Shown: positions 16,257-26,049, numbered from the stretch's first letter. The stretch: 40,701 nt of DNA from Bacillus nitratireducens (GCF_001884135.1 NZ_MAOC01000018.1:1-40701); one strand, 5' to 3'. Made by a program: numbers and translations. Notes: generated by a model not told the origin, from the letters alone.

Positions 16257-16778
16257 ATGAAAAAAAATCGCTTATTATTTCGCGTTATTATTCTGCTCAT
16301 TTTAAGCGGTGCTGTAGGATTTACACTTTATCAAGGATTCTTTGCTGATAAAGAGAAAATGCAAATTGGAAAAGAAGCACCCAACTTTGTTGTGACAGAT
16401 TTAGAAGGAAAGAAAATTGAATTAAAAGATTTAAAGGGAAAAGGTGTATTTTTAAACTTTTGGGGCACTTGGTGTAAACCTTGTGAGAAAGAAATGCCTT
16501 ATATGAATGAACTATATCCAAAGTATAAAGAAAAAGGCGTTGAAATTATTGCGTTAGATGCAGATGAAACGGATATTGCTGTTAAGAACTTTGTGAAACA
16601 ATATGATTTGAAATTCCCAGTTGCTATTGATAAAGGAACAAAAATCATAGGCACATATGGGGTAGGACCATTACCGACAAGCTTTTTGATTGATAAAGAT
16701 GGAATAGTAGTCGAACAAATTATAGGTGAACAAACGAAAGAACAGTTAGAAGGATATTTAAAGAAGATTACTCCGTAA
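16257..16778 (+). CDS. resA: Thiol-disulfide oxidoreductase ResA
   Basis: This 173-aa membrane-tethered thioredoxin-like protein reduces the CXXCH cysteines of apocytochrome c on the outer face of the membrane, so that heme can be attached by ResBC. The N-terminal anchor is residues 7-27. The active site is Cys73-Lys-Pro-Cys76 in [16 protein letters not shown]. The cis-Pro region is [13 protein letters not shown]. The start is ATG 16257 behind GAGGAGAGG. It is first in the resABC order; the 124-nt gap to resB contains only a weak hairpin (about 16800-16825). Confidence 0.95.
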   Translation: MKKNRLLFRVIILLILSGAVGFTLYQGFFADKEKMQIGKEAPNFVVTDLEGKKIELKDLKGKGVFLNFWGTWCKPCEKEMPYMNELYPKYKEKGVEIIALDADETDIAVKNFVKQYDLKFPVAIDKGTKIIGTYGVGPLPTSFLIDKDGIVVEQIIGEQTKEQLEGYLKKITP

Positions 16779-16902
16779 TAAAGAAAGCCTTTACATAAGA
16801 GGTGCTTACCTATAGCGCCTTCGGTTTAAAAATTCTGAGTATTGCGGTAACTCGAGGTTAGAATATACAATAGTACATATAGATACAGGGGCGGTGAGAG
16901 TG

Positions 16903-18525
16903 TTGAAAGAAATTAAGTGTGAATGTGGACATGTTAATCCAATAGGAACTGTTTTTTGTGAAGCTTGTGGGAAACCATTTGAAAGCAATGAAAATATAAA
17001 ACTATTGGATATGCGCTATGAGGGGAGTGCTCGGAGATCTCTCACGCAAACAAAAACGATAGTTGATAAAATTTGGAGCTTTTTCTCTTCTGTAAAAGTG
17101 GGTGTATGGCTCATTGTAATTACTTTAGCTGCATCGGCGATTGGAACTATTTTTCCGCAAGAAATGTACATAACTCCAGGGATTGCACCAGCTGAATATT
17201 ATAAACAAGAATACGGATTTTTAGGGCAATTGTACTATCAATTAGGATTTAATAATTTATACGGTTCATGGTGGTATATGATTTTAATTGCTTCAATTGG
17301 TATTTCACTTGTGATATGTAGTTTAGATCGTGTCATTCCCCTTTATAAAGCTTTAAAGAAGCAAGGGGTGAAAAGACACCCTAGCTTTTTAAAGAGGCAG
17401 AGATTATACGGCACTGGTACACCGCAAGATGGTGATTTGGAAAGAGTCCAAATGAATTTAAAGAAAACGAACTATAATGTGAAAGTGGAAGACGGAAACA
17501 TTTTAGCTGAAAAGGGACGGTTTTCACGCTGGGGTCCATATGTGAATCATATAGGTCTCATTATCTTTTTATTCGGTGCAATGCTCCGTTTTTTACCGAG
17601 TATGTACGTAGACGAAGCACTTTGGTTACGTGATGGCGAAACGAAAGAAATACCGGGAACGCATGGTCAATACTATTTAAAAAACGAGAAATTTATAAAG
17701 GAAGTTTACGATAAAAGTAAGGACAAGGAAGTTTTTGATGAAGCAATTGACCGTGTAGGTGATAAAATGATTGCGAAAAATTTCCAAACAAATGCTGTAT
17801 TGTATAAAGCAGTCGGCGAGAATATAGCAGGACAAAAACCGAAACTGGAAAAAGTAAAAGAAGCGGAAATTCGAGTGAATGAACCACTGAAATTTGATCA
17901 ATTTGCTGTTTATCAGGTGGATTACAAAGAAAGTGAATTTAAAAGCATGTCCTTCCATTTGCAAAACAAAGATAATAATCAAAAGTGGGGACCAATTAAA
18001 GTGAATTTAGCAGACCCTACAGAAAAATACGATTTAGGAAATGGGTATTCTCTAGAATTATTAAGCTATTTCCCAGATTTTTATTTTGATGAGAATGGAA
18101 GACCAAATACAAAAACGAAATTACCAAACAATCCTGCATTTGTGTTTAAAATGTTTACGCCAGAAACACCAGATGGTGAAGTGAGTTTTGTTGGAATTCA
18201 GCAAAATATAGAACCTGATGGAAATAATAAGTATAAAATGTCCTTTGCAGGTGTGGAAATGCAAAATGCAACAGCGCTTACTGTAAGGAAAGATTTAACA
18301 CTTTGGATTCTTGGTATAGGTGGATTTATATTTATGGTTGGTGTGATTCAAGGTATGTATTGGAATCATCGCCGTATTTGGATACAACGTGTTAATGATG
18401 AATGGTGGATTGCAGGCCATACGAATAAAAATTGGTTCAGTTTAAAGAAAGATATTGAAAGAGTACTAGAAGGAACAGCGATTCCACAACCAAACGATAA
18501 AATGAATGATAAAAAAATTAGTTAA
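16903..18525 (+). CDS. resB: Cytochrome c biogenesis protein ResB
   Basis: The protein is 540 aa from TTG 16903; a GTG nine bases upstream (16894) is also possible. TTG was preferred because the resulting N-terminus, [22 protein letters not shown], resembles that recalled for B. subtilis ResB. That N-terminus is a four-Cys zinc-ribbon. It is followed by TM segments at about 65-85, 125-145, 195-215 and 470-490, with a large exported loop (about 220-465) between the last two. ResB and ResC form the system-II heme handling and ligation complex that attaches heme to apocytochromes c. The gap to resC is 14 nt, indicating cotranscription. Confidence 0.92.
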   Translation: MKEIKCECGHVNPIGTVFCEACGKPFESNENIKLLDMRYEGSARRSLTQTKTIVDKIWSFFSSVKVGVWLIVITLAASAIGTIFPQEMYITPGIAPAEYYKQEYGFLGQLYYQLGFNNLYGSWWYMILIASIGISLVICSLDRVIPLYKALKKQGVKRHPSFLKRQRLYGTGTPQDGDLERVQMNLKKTNYNVKVEDGNILAEKGRFSRWGPYVNHIGLIIFLFGAMLRFLPSMYVDEALWLRDGETKEIPGTHGQYYLKNEKFIKEVYDKSKDKEVFDEAIDRVGDKMIAKNFQTNAVLYKAVGENIAGQKPKLEKVKEAEIRVNEPLKFDQFAVYQVDYKESEFKSMSFHLQNKDNNQKWGPIKVNLADPTEKYDLGNGYSLELLSYFPDFYFDENGRPNTKTKLPNNPAFVFKMFTPETPDGEVSFVGIQQNIEPDGNNKYKMSFAGVEMQNATALTVRKDLTLWILGIGGFIFMVGVIQGMYWNHRRIWIQRVNDEWWIAGHTNKNWFSLKKDIERVLEGTAIPQPNDKMNDKKIS

Positions 18526-18539
18526 GGTGGGGAAACGAT

Positions 18540-19697
18540 ATGGTGCAAATAAGTAGTAATTTTCTGTTCGCTGCGTTCATCTTATATTTAATTGCAACTT
18601 TATTTTTTGGAGGAGCAATTAAAGAAAAGGGTAATAAATGGGCAAATATAGGAATAACGATTACAATTTTAGGGTTTATTGCACAAACAGTATATTTTGT
18701 TACAAGATGGATTGCATCAGGGCATGCGCCAGTTAGTAACTTTTTTGAATTCGGTACATTTTTCGGCATGATGCTTGTCGGAGCATTTATTGTCATGTAT
18801 TTTATGTACCGTGTAAGTATAATCGGATTATTTGCATTACCAGTTGCTCTTTTATTAATTGCTTATGCGAGTATGTTTCCAAGGGAAATATCTCCGCTTA
18901 TTCCATCTTTAAAAAGTAATTGGTTACATATTCACGTGACGACGGCGGCAGCAGGACAAGCGATTTTAGCAATTAGTTTTATTACGGGCGTAATGTACTT
19001 ACTGAAGAATGTAGATCAATCGACAAGAAGTAAGCGAACTTTTTGGTTAGAGACAGTAGTATATACGCTTGTTTGTACAGTTGGATTTATTGCAATCACA
19101 ACGGTATTCTCTAGTATGAAATATGAAGCGAATTTTCAATGGATTGATAAAAATGAACAACAAGTGGAGATGAAGTACAATCTTCCGGCTTTAGTTGGAC
19201 CGCATGAAGGGAAATTAATGACAGAAAATAAATTAGAGCCAACAGTTGAAGTCCCTGCAATTGTAAATGCGAAAAAATTAAATACTGTTATTTGGTCAGT
19301 GTTAGTCGGAACACTACTTTATATTGTATTAAGACTTGTTTTGCGTAAGCGAGTATCAGCGGCACTTCAGCCGTTAGTAAAGAATACGAATAGTGATTTA
19401 CTAGATGAAATCGGATATCGTTCTATTGCGATAGGGTTCCCAGTGTTTACGTTAGGAGCGTTAATCTTTGCAATGATCTGGGCTCAAATTGCTTGGACGC
19501 GCTTTTGGGGTTGGGATCCCAAAGAAGTTTGGGCACTTATTACATGGCTCTTTTATGCTGCGGTATTACATTTACGTTTATCTAAAGGATGGCATGGAGA
19601 AAAGTCTGCTTGGCTTGCAGTAATTGGTTTTGCAATCATTATGTTTAACTTTATTGTAGTAAACTTAATTATTGCGGGTTTACATTCATATGCATAG
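18540..19697 (+). CDS. resC: Cytochrome c biogenesis protein ResC (CcsA family)
   Basis: This 385-aa polytopic heme handling protein is the partner of ResB. The hallmark heme-binding WWD-type signature is present as [18 protein letters not shown] near residue 320. Conserved His residues occur in [14 protein letters not shown] and [15 protein letters not shown] 18540 is used; the next codon, GTG, could also start, with an AAGGTGGGG site serving either. A strong terminator follows, so resDE are set off from resABC, although read-through from the resA promoter is known in B. subtilis. Confidence 0.94.
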   Translation: MVQISSNFLFAAFILYLIATLFFGGAIKEKGNKWANIGITITILGFIAQTVYFVTRWIASGHAPVSNFFEFGTFFGMMLVGAFIVMYFMYRVSIIGLFALPVALLLIAYASMFPREISPLIPSLKSNWLHIHVTTAAAGQAILAISFITGVMYLLKNVDQSTRSKRTFWLETVVYTLVCTVGFIAITTVFSSMKYEANFQWIDKNEQQVEMKYNLPALVGPHEGKLMTENKLEPTVEVPAIVNAKKLNTVIWSVLVGTLLYIVLRLVLRKRVSAALQPLVKNTNSDLLDEIGYRSIAIGFPVFTLGALIFAMIWAQIAWTRFWGWDPKEVWALITWLFYAAVLHLRLSKGWHGEKSAWLAVIGFAIIMFNFIVVNLIIAGLHSYA

Positions 19698-19998
19698 AGA
19701 AATAAAATAGGAGAGTGTATGTCACTTTCCTATTTTATTTTTGTCAACTTTTCTTCTTTTTTGAGAAAAACATGACAAAGTAGCGGTCGATTTTGTAAAA
19801 TGATGTCGAGGACCAAATAGACTGTTCAAAAAAAATACATAGTTTTGGAAAAAAAATGAACAAACTTTATTATTCTTGTGAAGCATAATATGGAAAGTGA
19901 AACGTTCAAAAAATATTTTGTTAAATGAGAATAAGTGCAACATTATATTGTAGAAGGGTAGGTGTGAACCGTTGCGCTAAAATGCGTAGCGGGTAGAA
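19698..19998. other. resC-resD intergenic region
   Basis: This 301-nt region contains the resC terminator (19701-19745) and an AT-rich stretch with two GTTCAAAAAA repeats (about 19816 and 19904). A TTGTGAAG sequence (19876-19883) resembles the loosely defined ResD-binding motif. A promoter for resDE is expected here but no element set is convincing. The resD ribosome site is weak. Confidence 0.4.
19701..19745 (+). terminator. Terminator after resC
   Basis: A long stem AATAAAATAGGA plus GAGTG pairs with CACTTTCCTATTTTATT around a 5-nt loop, with one G-T pair and trailing T residues. Confidence 0.88.
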
Positions 19999-20715
19999 AT
20001 GGAAAATGAATCAAGAATATTAATTGTAGACGATGAGGATCGTATTCGTCGCTTATTGAAAATGTATTTAGAAAGAGAGCAATACACAATTGAAGAAGCA
20101 GATAATGGTGATACAGCTTTAGAAATGGCCTTACAAAATGATTATGATTTAATCTTGTTAGATCTTATGATGCCTGGTAAAGATGGTATCGAAGTGTGCA
20201 AAGGGGTTCGTGAGAAGAAAGCGACACCAATTATTATGCTGACAGCAAAAGGTGAAGAAGTGAATCGGGTACAAGGGTTTGAGGTAGGAACTGATGATTA
20301 TATCGTGAAACCATTTAGCCCTCGTGAAGTAGTGCTTCGTGTGAAAGCAGTATTACGCCGTGCTGTACCAACAACATTCTTTACACAAGATACAACGACA
20401 AAAGATGTTACTGTGTTCCCTCATTTAACAATTGATAATGATGCACACCGTGTTACAGCAGATGGTAATGAAGTGAATTTAACACCGAAAGAGTATGAAT
20501 TACTATTATTTTTAGCGAAAGCTCCAGATAAAGTGTTTGACCGTGAGCAATTGTTAAAAGAAGTATGGCAATACGAATTCTTCGGAGATTTACGTACAGT
20601 TGATACGCATGTAAAGCGTTTACGTGAGAAGTTAAGTAAAAAATCACCAGATGCTGCGAAGATGATTGTTACCGTTTGGGGCGTTGGTTACAAGTTTGAG
20701 GTTGTGAACGACTGA
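19999..20715 (+). CDS. resD: Redox response regulator ResD
   Basis: This 238-aa OmpR-family regulator activates genes for aerobic and anaerobic respiration, and in the B. cereus group also enterotoxin control. The receiver domain (1-~120) has the acidic pair Asp11/Asp12, phospho-acceptor Asp55 (LILLDLMMPGKDG), Thr in MLTAKG and Lys in YIVKPFSP. The winged-helix domain (~140-235) contains LTPKEYELLLFLAK and RTVDTHVKRLREKL. The start ATG 19999 has only a poor ribosome site. resE starts on the last base of its stop codon, so the pair is coupled. Confidence 0.96.
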   Translation: MENESRILIVDDEDRIRRLLKMYLEREQYTIEEADNGDTALEMALQNDYDLILLDLMMPGKDGIEVCKGVREKKATPIIMLTAKGEEVNRVQGFEVGTDDYIVKPFSPREVVLRVKAVLRRAVPTTFFTQDTTTKDVTVFPHLTIDNDAHRVTADGNEVNLTPKEYELLLFLAKAPDKVFDREQLLKEVWQYEFFGDLRTVDTHVKRLREKLSKKSPDAAKMIVTVWGVGYKFEVVND

Positions 20716-22490
20716 TGCTTTGGAGAAGTGTAGTAGGGAAGTTATGGATGACCATATTACTTCTCGTTTCGTTTGTTCTTGGATTTGTTGCGATTTTACT
20801 TTCGCAGTTTTTTAGAACATATTATGTTGATATGAGTGAAGCTAGGCTTCAAAAAGTTGCAACTAGTGTTTCAGAGCTAATTGAAGAAGGTGCCGATGTA
20901 AAAACGATTGAGAATATCGCGTACAAATTCTCTGATCCACTTTCAAGAATCATTATTGTAGAAGATGGTAAGGAGATTTCCTCTTCTCCGAAACAAGAAG
21001 GGTTAGTTACTCTAACAATAGATGATTTAAAAGAAGATAAAGAATTAGCTGCTGTATTTAAAGACAAAAAAGAAATTAAAAATAACATTAGAAAAGCTTC
21101 TAATAGCAGGAAGAATAAAAATACTGAAAATGATATTATGATCGTCGGAAAACCGGTGCAATCAAAAAATCAAAGTGCAGTGTTCGTATATGAATCATTA
21201 CAAGTGCCGATACAAGGTATGGAGAGAACGACTGATTTTATTTTCTTATCGGCTGGGATTGCGATTATATTAACAACCTTCTTTGCGTTCTTCTTATCTA
21301 CTCGAATTACAGCACCGCTTCGTAAAATGCGTGAGGTTGCTTTTGAGGTGGCACGTGGGAAGTTTGATGCAAAGGCTCCTATGGTTTCTCAGGATGAAAT
21401 TGGTGAGCTTGCAACGGCCTTAAATCAAATGGGGAAACAGTTGAAGTTTAATATGAATGCTTTGCAGCAAGAAAAAGAACAGTTAGCTAGTATTTTGAGT
21501 AGTATGGCAGATGGGGTTATTACGTTAAATCAAGAAGGGGCAGTCGTAGTTATTAATCCACCGGCCGAACATTTCTTACAAGTGTGGCAAGAAGAAAAAG
21601 AGATAGAGCTAAGTAAAAAACTACCTTCTGAACTTGTTGAGTTATTCCATCTTGTTGTAGAAAGTGAGCAACAACAAGTTGTTGAAATTAATTTGCAAAA
21701 AGGTAACTACGTAGTTCTTATGACGCCGCTTTACAATCAAACGAAAATTCGTGGGGCTGTAGCAGTGTTGCGTGATATGACGGAAGAACGTCGTCTTGAG
21801 AAGATGCGTCAAGACTTTATCGCGAATGTATCACATGAACTTCGTACACCGATGGTCATGCTTCAAGGGTATAGTGAAGCGATTTTAGATGATATTGTGC
21901 AAACGAAAGAGGAAATTAATGAGTTTGTTCAAATCATTTATGATGAATCCGTTCGTTTAGGTAAGCTTGTAAATGAATTATTAGATTTAGCTCGTATGGA
22001 AAGTGGTCACGTAGAGTTACATATTGGTGAAGTAGATATTCATCCATTTGTCGAAAAAATTGGCCGTAAATTCCAAGGGATTGCAAAGGATAAAGAAGTT
22101 CAATTAACAGTTGATTTCCAAAGCCCAATTGAACAATATCCGTTTGATGCAGATCGTATGGAGCAGGTATTGACGAATTTAATTGATAATGCAATCCGTC
22201 ATACAAATGCGGGTGGACATGTTACACTTGTAATTAATACAGAAAATAGTGGCCTTACTTTTGAAGTGCAGGATTCAGGTGCGGGTATTCCAGAAGAAGA
22301 TATTCCGTTCTTGTTCGATCGGTTCTATAAAGCTGACAAAGCGAGAACGCGTGGGAAAAAGGTTGGAACTGGACTCGGACTTGCGATTGCTAAAAATATT
22401 GTTCAAGGTCATGATGGAAAGATTTCTGTATCGAGTGTCGTTGGAGAAGGAACTACATTCTCTGTATATTTACCAAATCGTATAATTTAG
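20715..22490 (+). CDS. resE: Redox sensor histidine kinase ResE
   Basis: This 591-aa membrane kinase is the partner of ResD. TM1 is at ~10-32, the extracytoplasmic region ~33-173, TM2 ~175-197, HAMP ~198-250 (TRITAPLRKMREVAFEVARG) and PAS ~255-360 (ILSSMADGVITLNQEGAVVV). The phosphoacceptor box NVSHELRTPMVMLQGYSEAI has His374. The ATPase domain shows LTNLIDNAIRHT, DSGAGIPEEDIP, FDRFYKADKAR and GTGLGLAIAKNIV. All catalytic elements are intact. The 5' end overlaps resD by one base. In B. subtilis sigX follows resE; here it is replaced by a cobalamin adenosyltransferase gene. Confidence 0.96.
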   Translation: MLWRSVVGKLWMTILLLVSFVLGFVAILLSQFFRTYYVDMSEARLQKVATSVSELIEEGADVKTIENIAYKFSDPLSRIIIVEDGKEISSSPKQEGLVTLTIDDLKEDKELAAVFKDKKEIKNNIRKASNSRKNKNTENDIMIVGKPVQSKNQSAVFVYESLQVPIQGMERTTDFIFLSAGIAIILTTFFAFFLSTRITAPLRKMREVAFEVARGKFDAKAPMVSQDEIGELATALNQMGKQLKFNMNALQQEKEQLASILSSMADGVITLNQEGAVVVINPPAEHFLQVWQEEKEIELSKKLPSELVELFHLVVESEQQQVVEINLQKGNYVVLMTPLYNQTKIRGAVAVLRDMTEERRLEKMRQDFIANVSHELRTPMVMLQGYSEAILDDIVQTKEEINEFVQIIYDESVRLGKLVNELLDLARMESGHVELHIGEVDIHPFVEKIGRKFQGIAKDKEVQLTVDFQSPIEQYPFDADRMEQVLTNLIDNAIRHTNAGGHVTLVINTENSGLTFEVQDSGAGIPEEDIPFLFDRFYKADKARTRGKKVGTGLGLAIAKNIVQGHDGKISVSSVVGEGTTFSVYLPNRII

Positions 22491-22521
22491 ATATATATGT
22501 TTTTTAAAAGTGATAATGAAT

Positions 22522-22585
22522 AAAAGCTCTACTGTTTTTTATTTTTTTGTAAGTTCAATTAAATAAAGAATGGTAGAGTTTTTTT
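22522..22585 (+). terminator. Probable terminator after resE
   Basis: A stem of about 10 bp (AAAAGCTCTACT / TGGTAGAGTTTTTTT) has a long AT-rich loop (~37 nt) and ends in a T-run. The loop length makes it less certain than the others. Confidence 0.55.
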
Positions 22586-22625
22586 CTTTAATAATCAGTA
22601 TGAAAAAGAGAGGTGTCATAATGAA

Positions 22626-23207
22626 ATGAAACTTTATACAAAAACAGGAGATAAAGGGGAAACGAGTGTAATAGGTGGCCGAGTGGATAAAGATCATATA
22701 CGTGTAGAAGCTTATGGCACAATTGATGAGGCGAATTCTCATATCGGATACGCGCTGTCAAAATTGCAAGAGGAATGTTTTCGTGACATTTATAACGAGC
22801 TTGAAAATATTCAACATGAACTATTTGATTGTGGAGGAGATTTAGCAATAGTAGAGAAGAAAATCCCCTATAAAGTAACGATAGAGATGGTCGAGTATTT
22901 AGAGAGAAGAATTGATTCTTATACAGAAGAAGCGCCGCCATTAGAACGTTTTATTTTACCAGGTGGTAGCGAGGGATCAGCTGCAATACACATTGCACGT
23001 ACAGTTATAAGAAGAGCAGAACGTTGTATAGTGTCATTGCAAAAAGAAGGAGAAACCAATGACATTGTTCTAAAGTATGTAAATAGGTTATCTGATTATT
23101 TGTTTGCGGTAGCTAGAGTAATAAATGCGCGTTTACAAGTGAAAGATGTGGAATATAACCGCAGTGCACTTGTTTTTCGCAATAAAAAAGAGAAGGAAGT
23201 GGAGTAA
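22626..23207 (+). CDS. yvqK: ATP:cob(I)alamin adenosyltransferase, PduO type (YvqK)
   Basis: This 193-aa enzyme makes adenosylcobalamin from cob(I)alamin and ATP. Hallmarks are the N-terminal ATP loop LYTKTGDKGETSVIGG, the VEAYGTIDEANSHIG block, and the C-terminal RTVIRRAERCIVSL and YVNRLSDYLFAVAR motifs carrying the conserved Arg and Asp residues. ATG 22626 is used. The AGAGAGGTG site is 10 nt upstream, and a five-base-earlier ATG opens a two-codon frame (ATG AAA TGA) that overlaps the true start. No cobalamin riboswitch is visible upstream. Confidence 0.93.
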   Translation: MKLYTKTGDKGETSVIGGRVDKDHIRVEAYGTIDEANSHIGYALSKLQEECFRDIYNELENIQHELFDCGGDLAIVEKKIPYKVTIEMVEYLERRIDSYTEEAPPLERFILPGGSEGSAAIHIARTVIRRAERCIVSLQKEGETNDIVLKYVNRLSDYLFAVARVINARLQVKDVEYNRSALVFRNKKEKEVE

Positions 23208-23291
23208 TTCACTTCCTTTTTTTGTATACTTTCTTCTGTAATATCCCACAATAGAGAAGGTATGACGGTTATTAGAAAACGGAGGATGTAT

Positions 23292-23906
23292 ATGAAAGCG
23301 TTAAAATGTGGCGTGGTGATATTGAGTATATTATTTTCATCTCAATTACATGTTTACGCTGAAGAGAATCAGTGGATATGGCCTGTTGATGGGCAGGTAA
23401 GTGATTATTTTGGGACAAGACATGGGAAACACTATGGTATTGATATAGCTGCGTCCATTGGAACGCCTGTTGCAGCTATTCAAAATGGTAAGGTGACAAA
23501 GTCTTATTTTTCAAGTAGTTATGGAAATGTTGTGTTTATTAAACATGGAGAATATGAGGCTGTTTATGCGCATTTAAATAAGAGATATGTAGTTCAAGGG
23601 GATAATATTTCAAAAGGAGAGCGAATTGGAGAGGTAGGGAATACAGGAGAATCGCGAGGAGCGCATTTGCATTTAGAAGTGCATCAAGGAAGATGGACGA
23701 TGGAGAAAAGGAATGCGATGAATCCGTTGCTTGTTTTAAATGAACAAAGAAATCAAGTCGTGTCATCATCATTATATGTTGTACAAAAAGGTGATACTTT
23801 AGTTAGTATTGCTCGGAGATTTAGTATGACAGTTGAGGAAATCAAAGTGAAAAATGGATTACAACAAGAGCGAATCTATCCGAACCAACAACTATACGTT
23901 AAGTAA
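23292..23906 (+). CDS. Secreted M23 metallopeptidase with C-terminal LysM
   Basis: This 204-aa peptidoglycan endopeptidase has a signal peptide of residues 1-24 (cleavage after VYA). The M23 domain is ~30-150: HYGIDIAA with the zinc His and Asp, VYAHLNKRY, and the HLHLEV motif with zinc His. The LysM domain is ~155-204 (YVVQKGDTLVSIARRFSMTVEEIKVKNGL). ATG 23292 is chosen because a GGAGG site lies seven bases before it and the signal peptide starts there; the frame is open upstream to 23262. M23-LysM proteins of this size act on cell wall or cortex. Which phase of growth is not evident from the sequence. Confidence 0.9.
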   Translation: MKALKCGVVILSILFSSQLHVYAEENQWIWPVDGQVSDYFGTRHGKHYGIDIAASIGTPVAAIQNGKVTKSYFSSSYGNVVFIKHGEYEAVYAHLNKRYVVQGDNISKGERIGEVGNTGESRGAHLHLEVHQGRWTMEKRNAMNPLLVLNEQRNQVVSSSLYVVQKGDTLVSIARRFSMTVEEIKVKNGLQQERIYPNQQLYVK

Positions 23907-24041
23907 AGGAAACTTCCCGAAGTATAACTTTTGAATAGATTTTTAAGAATATGATAGTAAATGAATTTATATCGACGTTTCGACAAGAAATGTTGACTTA
24001 GCAATAACATACGAAGATAAGAGTAACCTATTCCTAATGAA

Positions 24042-24073
24042 AAACCGTCCCAAAAAATCTTTTGGGACGGTTT
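24042..24073. terminator. Bidirectional terminator between convergent genes
   Basis: A 14-bp perfect stem AAACCGTCCCAAAA / TTTTGGGACGGTTT with a 4-nt loop is flanked by A and T runs. It serves the M23 gene (plus) and the membrane-protein gene (minus). Confidence 0.9.
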
Positions 24074-24076
24074 CTT

Positions 24077-24763
24077 TTACCAAAAAATAAAGACACATAT
24101 AAATCCAGAAATAGCTAAGTAGCTATATAAGTAAAAGACTTTTGTTCTTGTTTTCTCTTTTGTCCGAAATAGTACGATACTTGGTTCGATTAGACCAATT
24201 GTAAGACAAAGTAAACCAAGAAGCATAAAGCCAATTGAAAGAGAATACAGGGCGATTTGTGGTGCTTGAAATGGAATCATCCATTTTAATAAAAATGCAA
24301 TAAGTGCAGTGTAACAAATGCTACCGATGTATTTATTCAATGGTGTATTAGAACGGAAACCAGGAAGTTTCTTGGAAAAAGGACGGGAAACAACTTCAAT
24401 TTGTAAAGATGTATGTTCTTCAATTATTTTTTGAGCTTCTTTTCCTTTTTGGAAAAGGGATAAAATCCAGTTTCGCTCACCTTGGAAAATAAATTGAGAA
24501 GTTGTTAAATAGTGATCAACTTTTACCTTATTCCAACTCTTCCATGGATGACGCTCACACAATTTTAATTTACTTTCTGTTTTTTTATCGTACTGATAAA
24601 TACTTATGCCATCTTGGTCAAAAGTAGCGTAGTATGTCTCTCTTGAGAATGTGCCTAGATCAATTGGACAGTAGAAAAGTAATTCTTTTTTCAAATAAAA
24701 GTATTCTTTTCTTAAGTTCTTTTTCATTGCTTCTCGAATAGAGTGTCTTTTATCTTTCTTCAT
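24077..24763 (-). CDS. Uncharacterised membrane protein
   Basis: This 228-aa protein has a very basic N-terminus (KKDKRHSIREAMKKNLRK). A ~100-residue soluble part rich in beta strands and aromatic residues (YYATFDQDGISIYQYD, HPWKSWNKVKVDHYLTTSQF) is reminiscent of bacterial PH-like domains but not confidently one. Three hydrophobic segments follow in the C-terminal 85 residues. ATG 24763 has a GGAGG site. It is a single-gene unit and I recognise no homologue with known function. Confidence 0.75.
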   Translation of the reverse strand: MKKDKRHSIREAMKKNLRKEYFYLKKELLFYCPIDLGTFSRETYYATFDQDGISIYQYDKKTESKLKLCERHPWKSWNKVKVDHYLTTSQFIFQGERNWILSLFQKGKEAQKIIEEHTSLQIEVVSRPFSKKLPGFRSNTPLNKYIGSICYTALIAFLLKWMIPFQAPQIALYSLSIGFMLLGLLCLTIGLIEPSIVLFRTKEKTRTKVFYLYSYLAISGFICVFIFW

Positions 24764-24868
24764 GACATTTCCTCCATAACTCAGAAAATGTTCTTATCTT
24801 AACAATTCAACATCTTATCACTTTTAACGATATATGACTAGGGGGATTCATAAGAGAAATACCGAATT

Positions 24869-25025
24869 ATAAAGTGAAACTTTAATCAGTGGGGGTTTTT
24901 TCCATCCCCCACTGATTATTAGTTGAACCAATCGGGCTTTTACGGGCAGCCCGACTCCTGCCTAACTTCCTCGCATTCGCCGAATTTCGAGGTGGGAGTC
25001 TTACTGCCCGTTAATGCGGGATAAA
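24869..25025 (+). repeat. bcr1-like repeat, full copy A
   Basis: This 157-bp element has ATAAA at each boundary (24869-24873 and 25021-25025). Its interior contains GTGAAACTTTAATCAGTGGG, a hairpin of CCCCCACTGATT pairing, then CCAATCGGGC, TTACGGGCAG, CACGAGG-type centre and ACTGCCCGTTAA ending GCGGG. It is the same orientation as copy B at 26050. Size, boundary repeats and group restriction fit bcr1 of the B. cereus group, as I recall that element. Confidence 0.78.
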
Positions 25026-25081
25026 AAATATGGGTTATATTGTAAAATATATTGATTGTATTTTTTGTTATATAAAGTTAA

Positions 25082-25102
25082 TAACTTATTTTTAATAAGT
25101 TA
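25082..25102. promoter_or_regulatory. Palindrome just upstream of the ribU promoter
   Basis: A perfect 9-bp inverted repeat TAACTTATT / AATAAGTTA with a TTT spacer ends 11 bp before the -35 element. It may be an operator, a UP-type AT-rich element or chance in AT-rich DNA. Confidence 0.4.
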
Positions 25103-25113
25103 CACTTTTTTTG

Positions 25114-25142
25114 TTCACAATACGATCATGTTGTTGTATAAT
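25114..25142 (+). promoter_or_regulatory. Sigma-A promoter of ribU
   Basis: The -35 is TTCACA (25114-25119), the spacer 17 nt and the -10 TATAAT (25137-25142). Transcription would start near 25149, about 20 nt before the riboswitch. Confidence 0.85.
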
Positions 25143-25167
25143 GAAGTGGAAAATAGAATATCGGTCT

Positions 25168-25299
25168 ATCTTCGGGGCAGGGTGAAAATCCCGACCGGCG
25201 GTGATGAACAGTTAATAATTTCGTTCTAAGCCCGCGAGCCGTTAAGGCAGGATTTGGTGTGATTCCAAAGCCGACAGTATAGTCTGGATGGGAGAAGAT
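25168..25299 (+). ncRNA. FMN riboswitch (RFN element)
   Basis: The classic RFN core is readable: GGGGCAGGGTGAAAATCCCG, CCGGCGGTGATG, a variable arm, AAGCCCGCGAGC, GGCAGGATTTGGTGTGATTCC, AAAGCCGACAGT and AGTCTGGATGGGAGAAGATG. The P1 helix is closed by ATCTTC (25169-25174) with GAAGAT near the 3' end. FMN binding allows the downstream terminator to form and shuts off ribU when flavin is plentiful. Confidence 0.97.
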
Positions 25300-25362
25300 G
25301 GAGGTTCAAGCGTTCAAAAAAGATAAGTATTTGAACGTCTGTTTGATGTGCCTTAAAACTCT

Positions 25363-25392
25363 CCCTTTGTGTAAATCGCAAAGGGGTTTTTT
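25363..25392 (+). terminator. Riboswitch-controlled terminator
   Basis: A 9-bp stem CCCTTTGTG / CGCAAAGGG followed by TTTTTT lies 64 nt after the aptamer and 76 nt before ribU. Between aptamer and terminator a second hairpin (GTTCAAA / TTTGAAC, about 25312-25338) may act as part of the anti-terminator switching. Confidence 0.9.
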
Positions 25393-25467
25393 CGTTCTAT
25401 GAAAAAATAGGCATAGCAGAACCTTTCCACTTTCCATGAGAAGATCGATGGAAAAGGAGAGAGAAAG

Positions 25468-26046
25468 ATGAAACAAAAAAACAGTGTAGTGCAGATGGTG
25501 AGTGTAGCGATGCTAAGTAGTATTGCGTATTTACTAATGATGTTGGATTTTCCATTCCCAGGGCTTCCGCCATTTTTAAAAATTGATTTTAGTGATGTGC
25601 CAGCTTTAATTGCGGCGATTATTTTTGGACCGATTGCAGGAGTAATTGTAGAAGCGATAAAAAATATTTTACATTACGGGATTCAAGGAAGCTTAACGGG
25701 AGTGCCAGTTGGAGAAATTGCAAACTTTATTGCAGGATGTTTATTTATTGGACCAGCAGCTTTCTTATTTAGAAAGTATCGTACTGTAAAGAGTTTAACT
25801 ACAGGATTAATGCTAGGGACAATTACAATGGCGTTAATCATGAGTGTATTAAACTACATCATCATATTCCCAGCTTACACTTGGTTTTTAAATTCACCAG
25901 CTATGTCTAGTGATGCTATAAAAACAACTGTTGTAACGGCAATCTTACCATTTAATTTGATTAAAGGAATTGTAGTGACAATTGTATTTGTAGCGTTGTT
26001 CTCACGCCTGAAAGTATGGGTGTTTGCAAAAATGAATAATGCATAA
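25468..26046 (+). CDS. ribU: Riboflavin ECF transporter S component RibU
   Basis: This 192-aa, six-TM substrate-binding subunit of the energy-coupling-factor transporter for riboflavin works with EcfT and EcfAA' encoded elsewhere. Family features are the N-terminal MVSVAMLSSIAYLLMML, the LPPFLKIDFSDVPALIAAI segment with the conserved Asp pair, GVIVEAIKNILHYGI, and the C-terminal FNLIKGIVVTIVF. ATG 25468 has an AAAAGGAGAG site. Regulation by the FMN riboswitch upstream supports the riboflavin assignment directly. Two bcr1-like repeats flank the whole transcription unit. Confidence 0.96.
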   Translation: MKQKNSVVQMVSVAMLSSIAYLLMMLDFPFPGLPPFLKIDFSDVPALIAAIIFGPIAGVIVEAIKNILHYGIQGSLTGVPVGEIANFIAGCLFIGPAAFLFRKYRTVKSLTTGLMLGTITMALIMSVLNYIIIFPAYTWFLNSPAMSSDAIKTTVVTAILPFNLIKGIVVTIVFVALFSRLKVWVFAKMNNA

Positions 26047-26049
26047 AAT

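Noticed and set aside
19876-19883. ResD-binding-like TTGTGAAG upstream of resD
   Set aside because: The motif is loose and short; alone it is not evidence for autoregulation.
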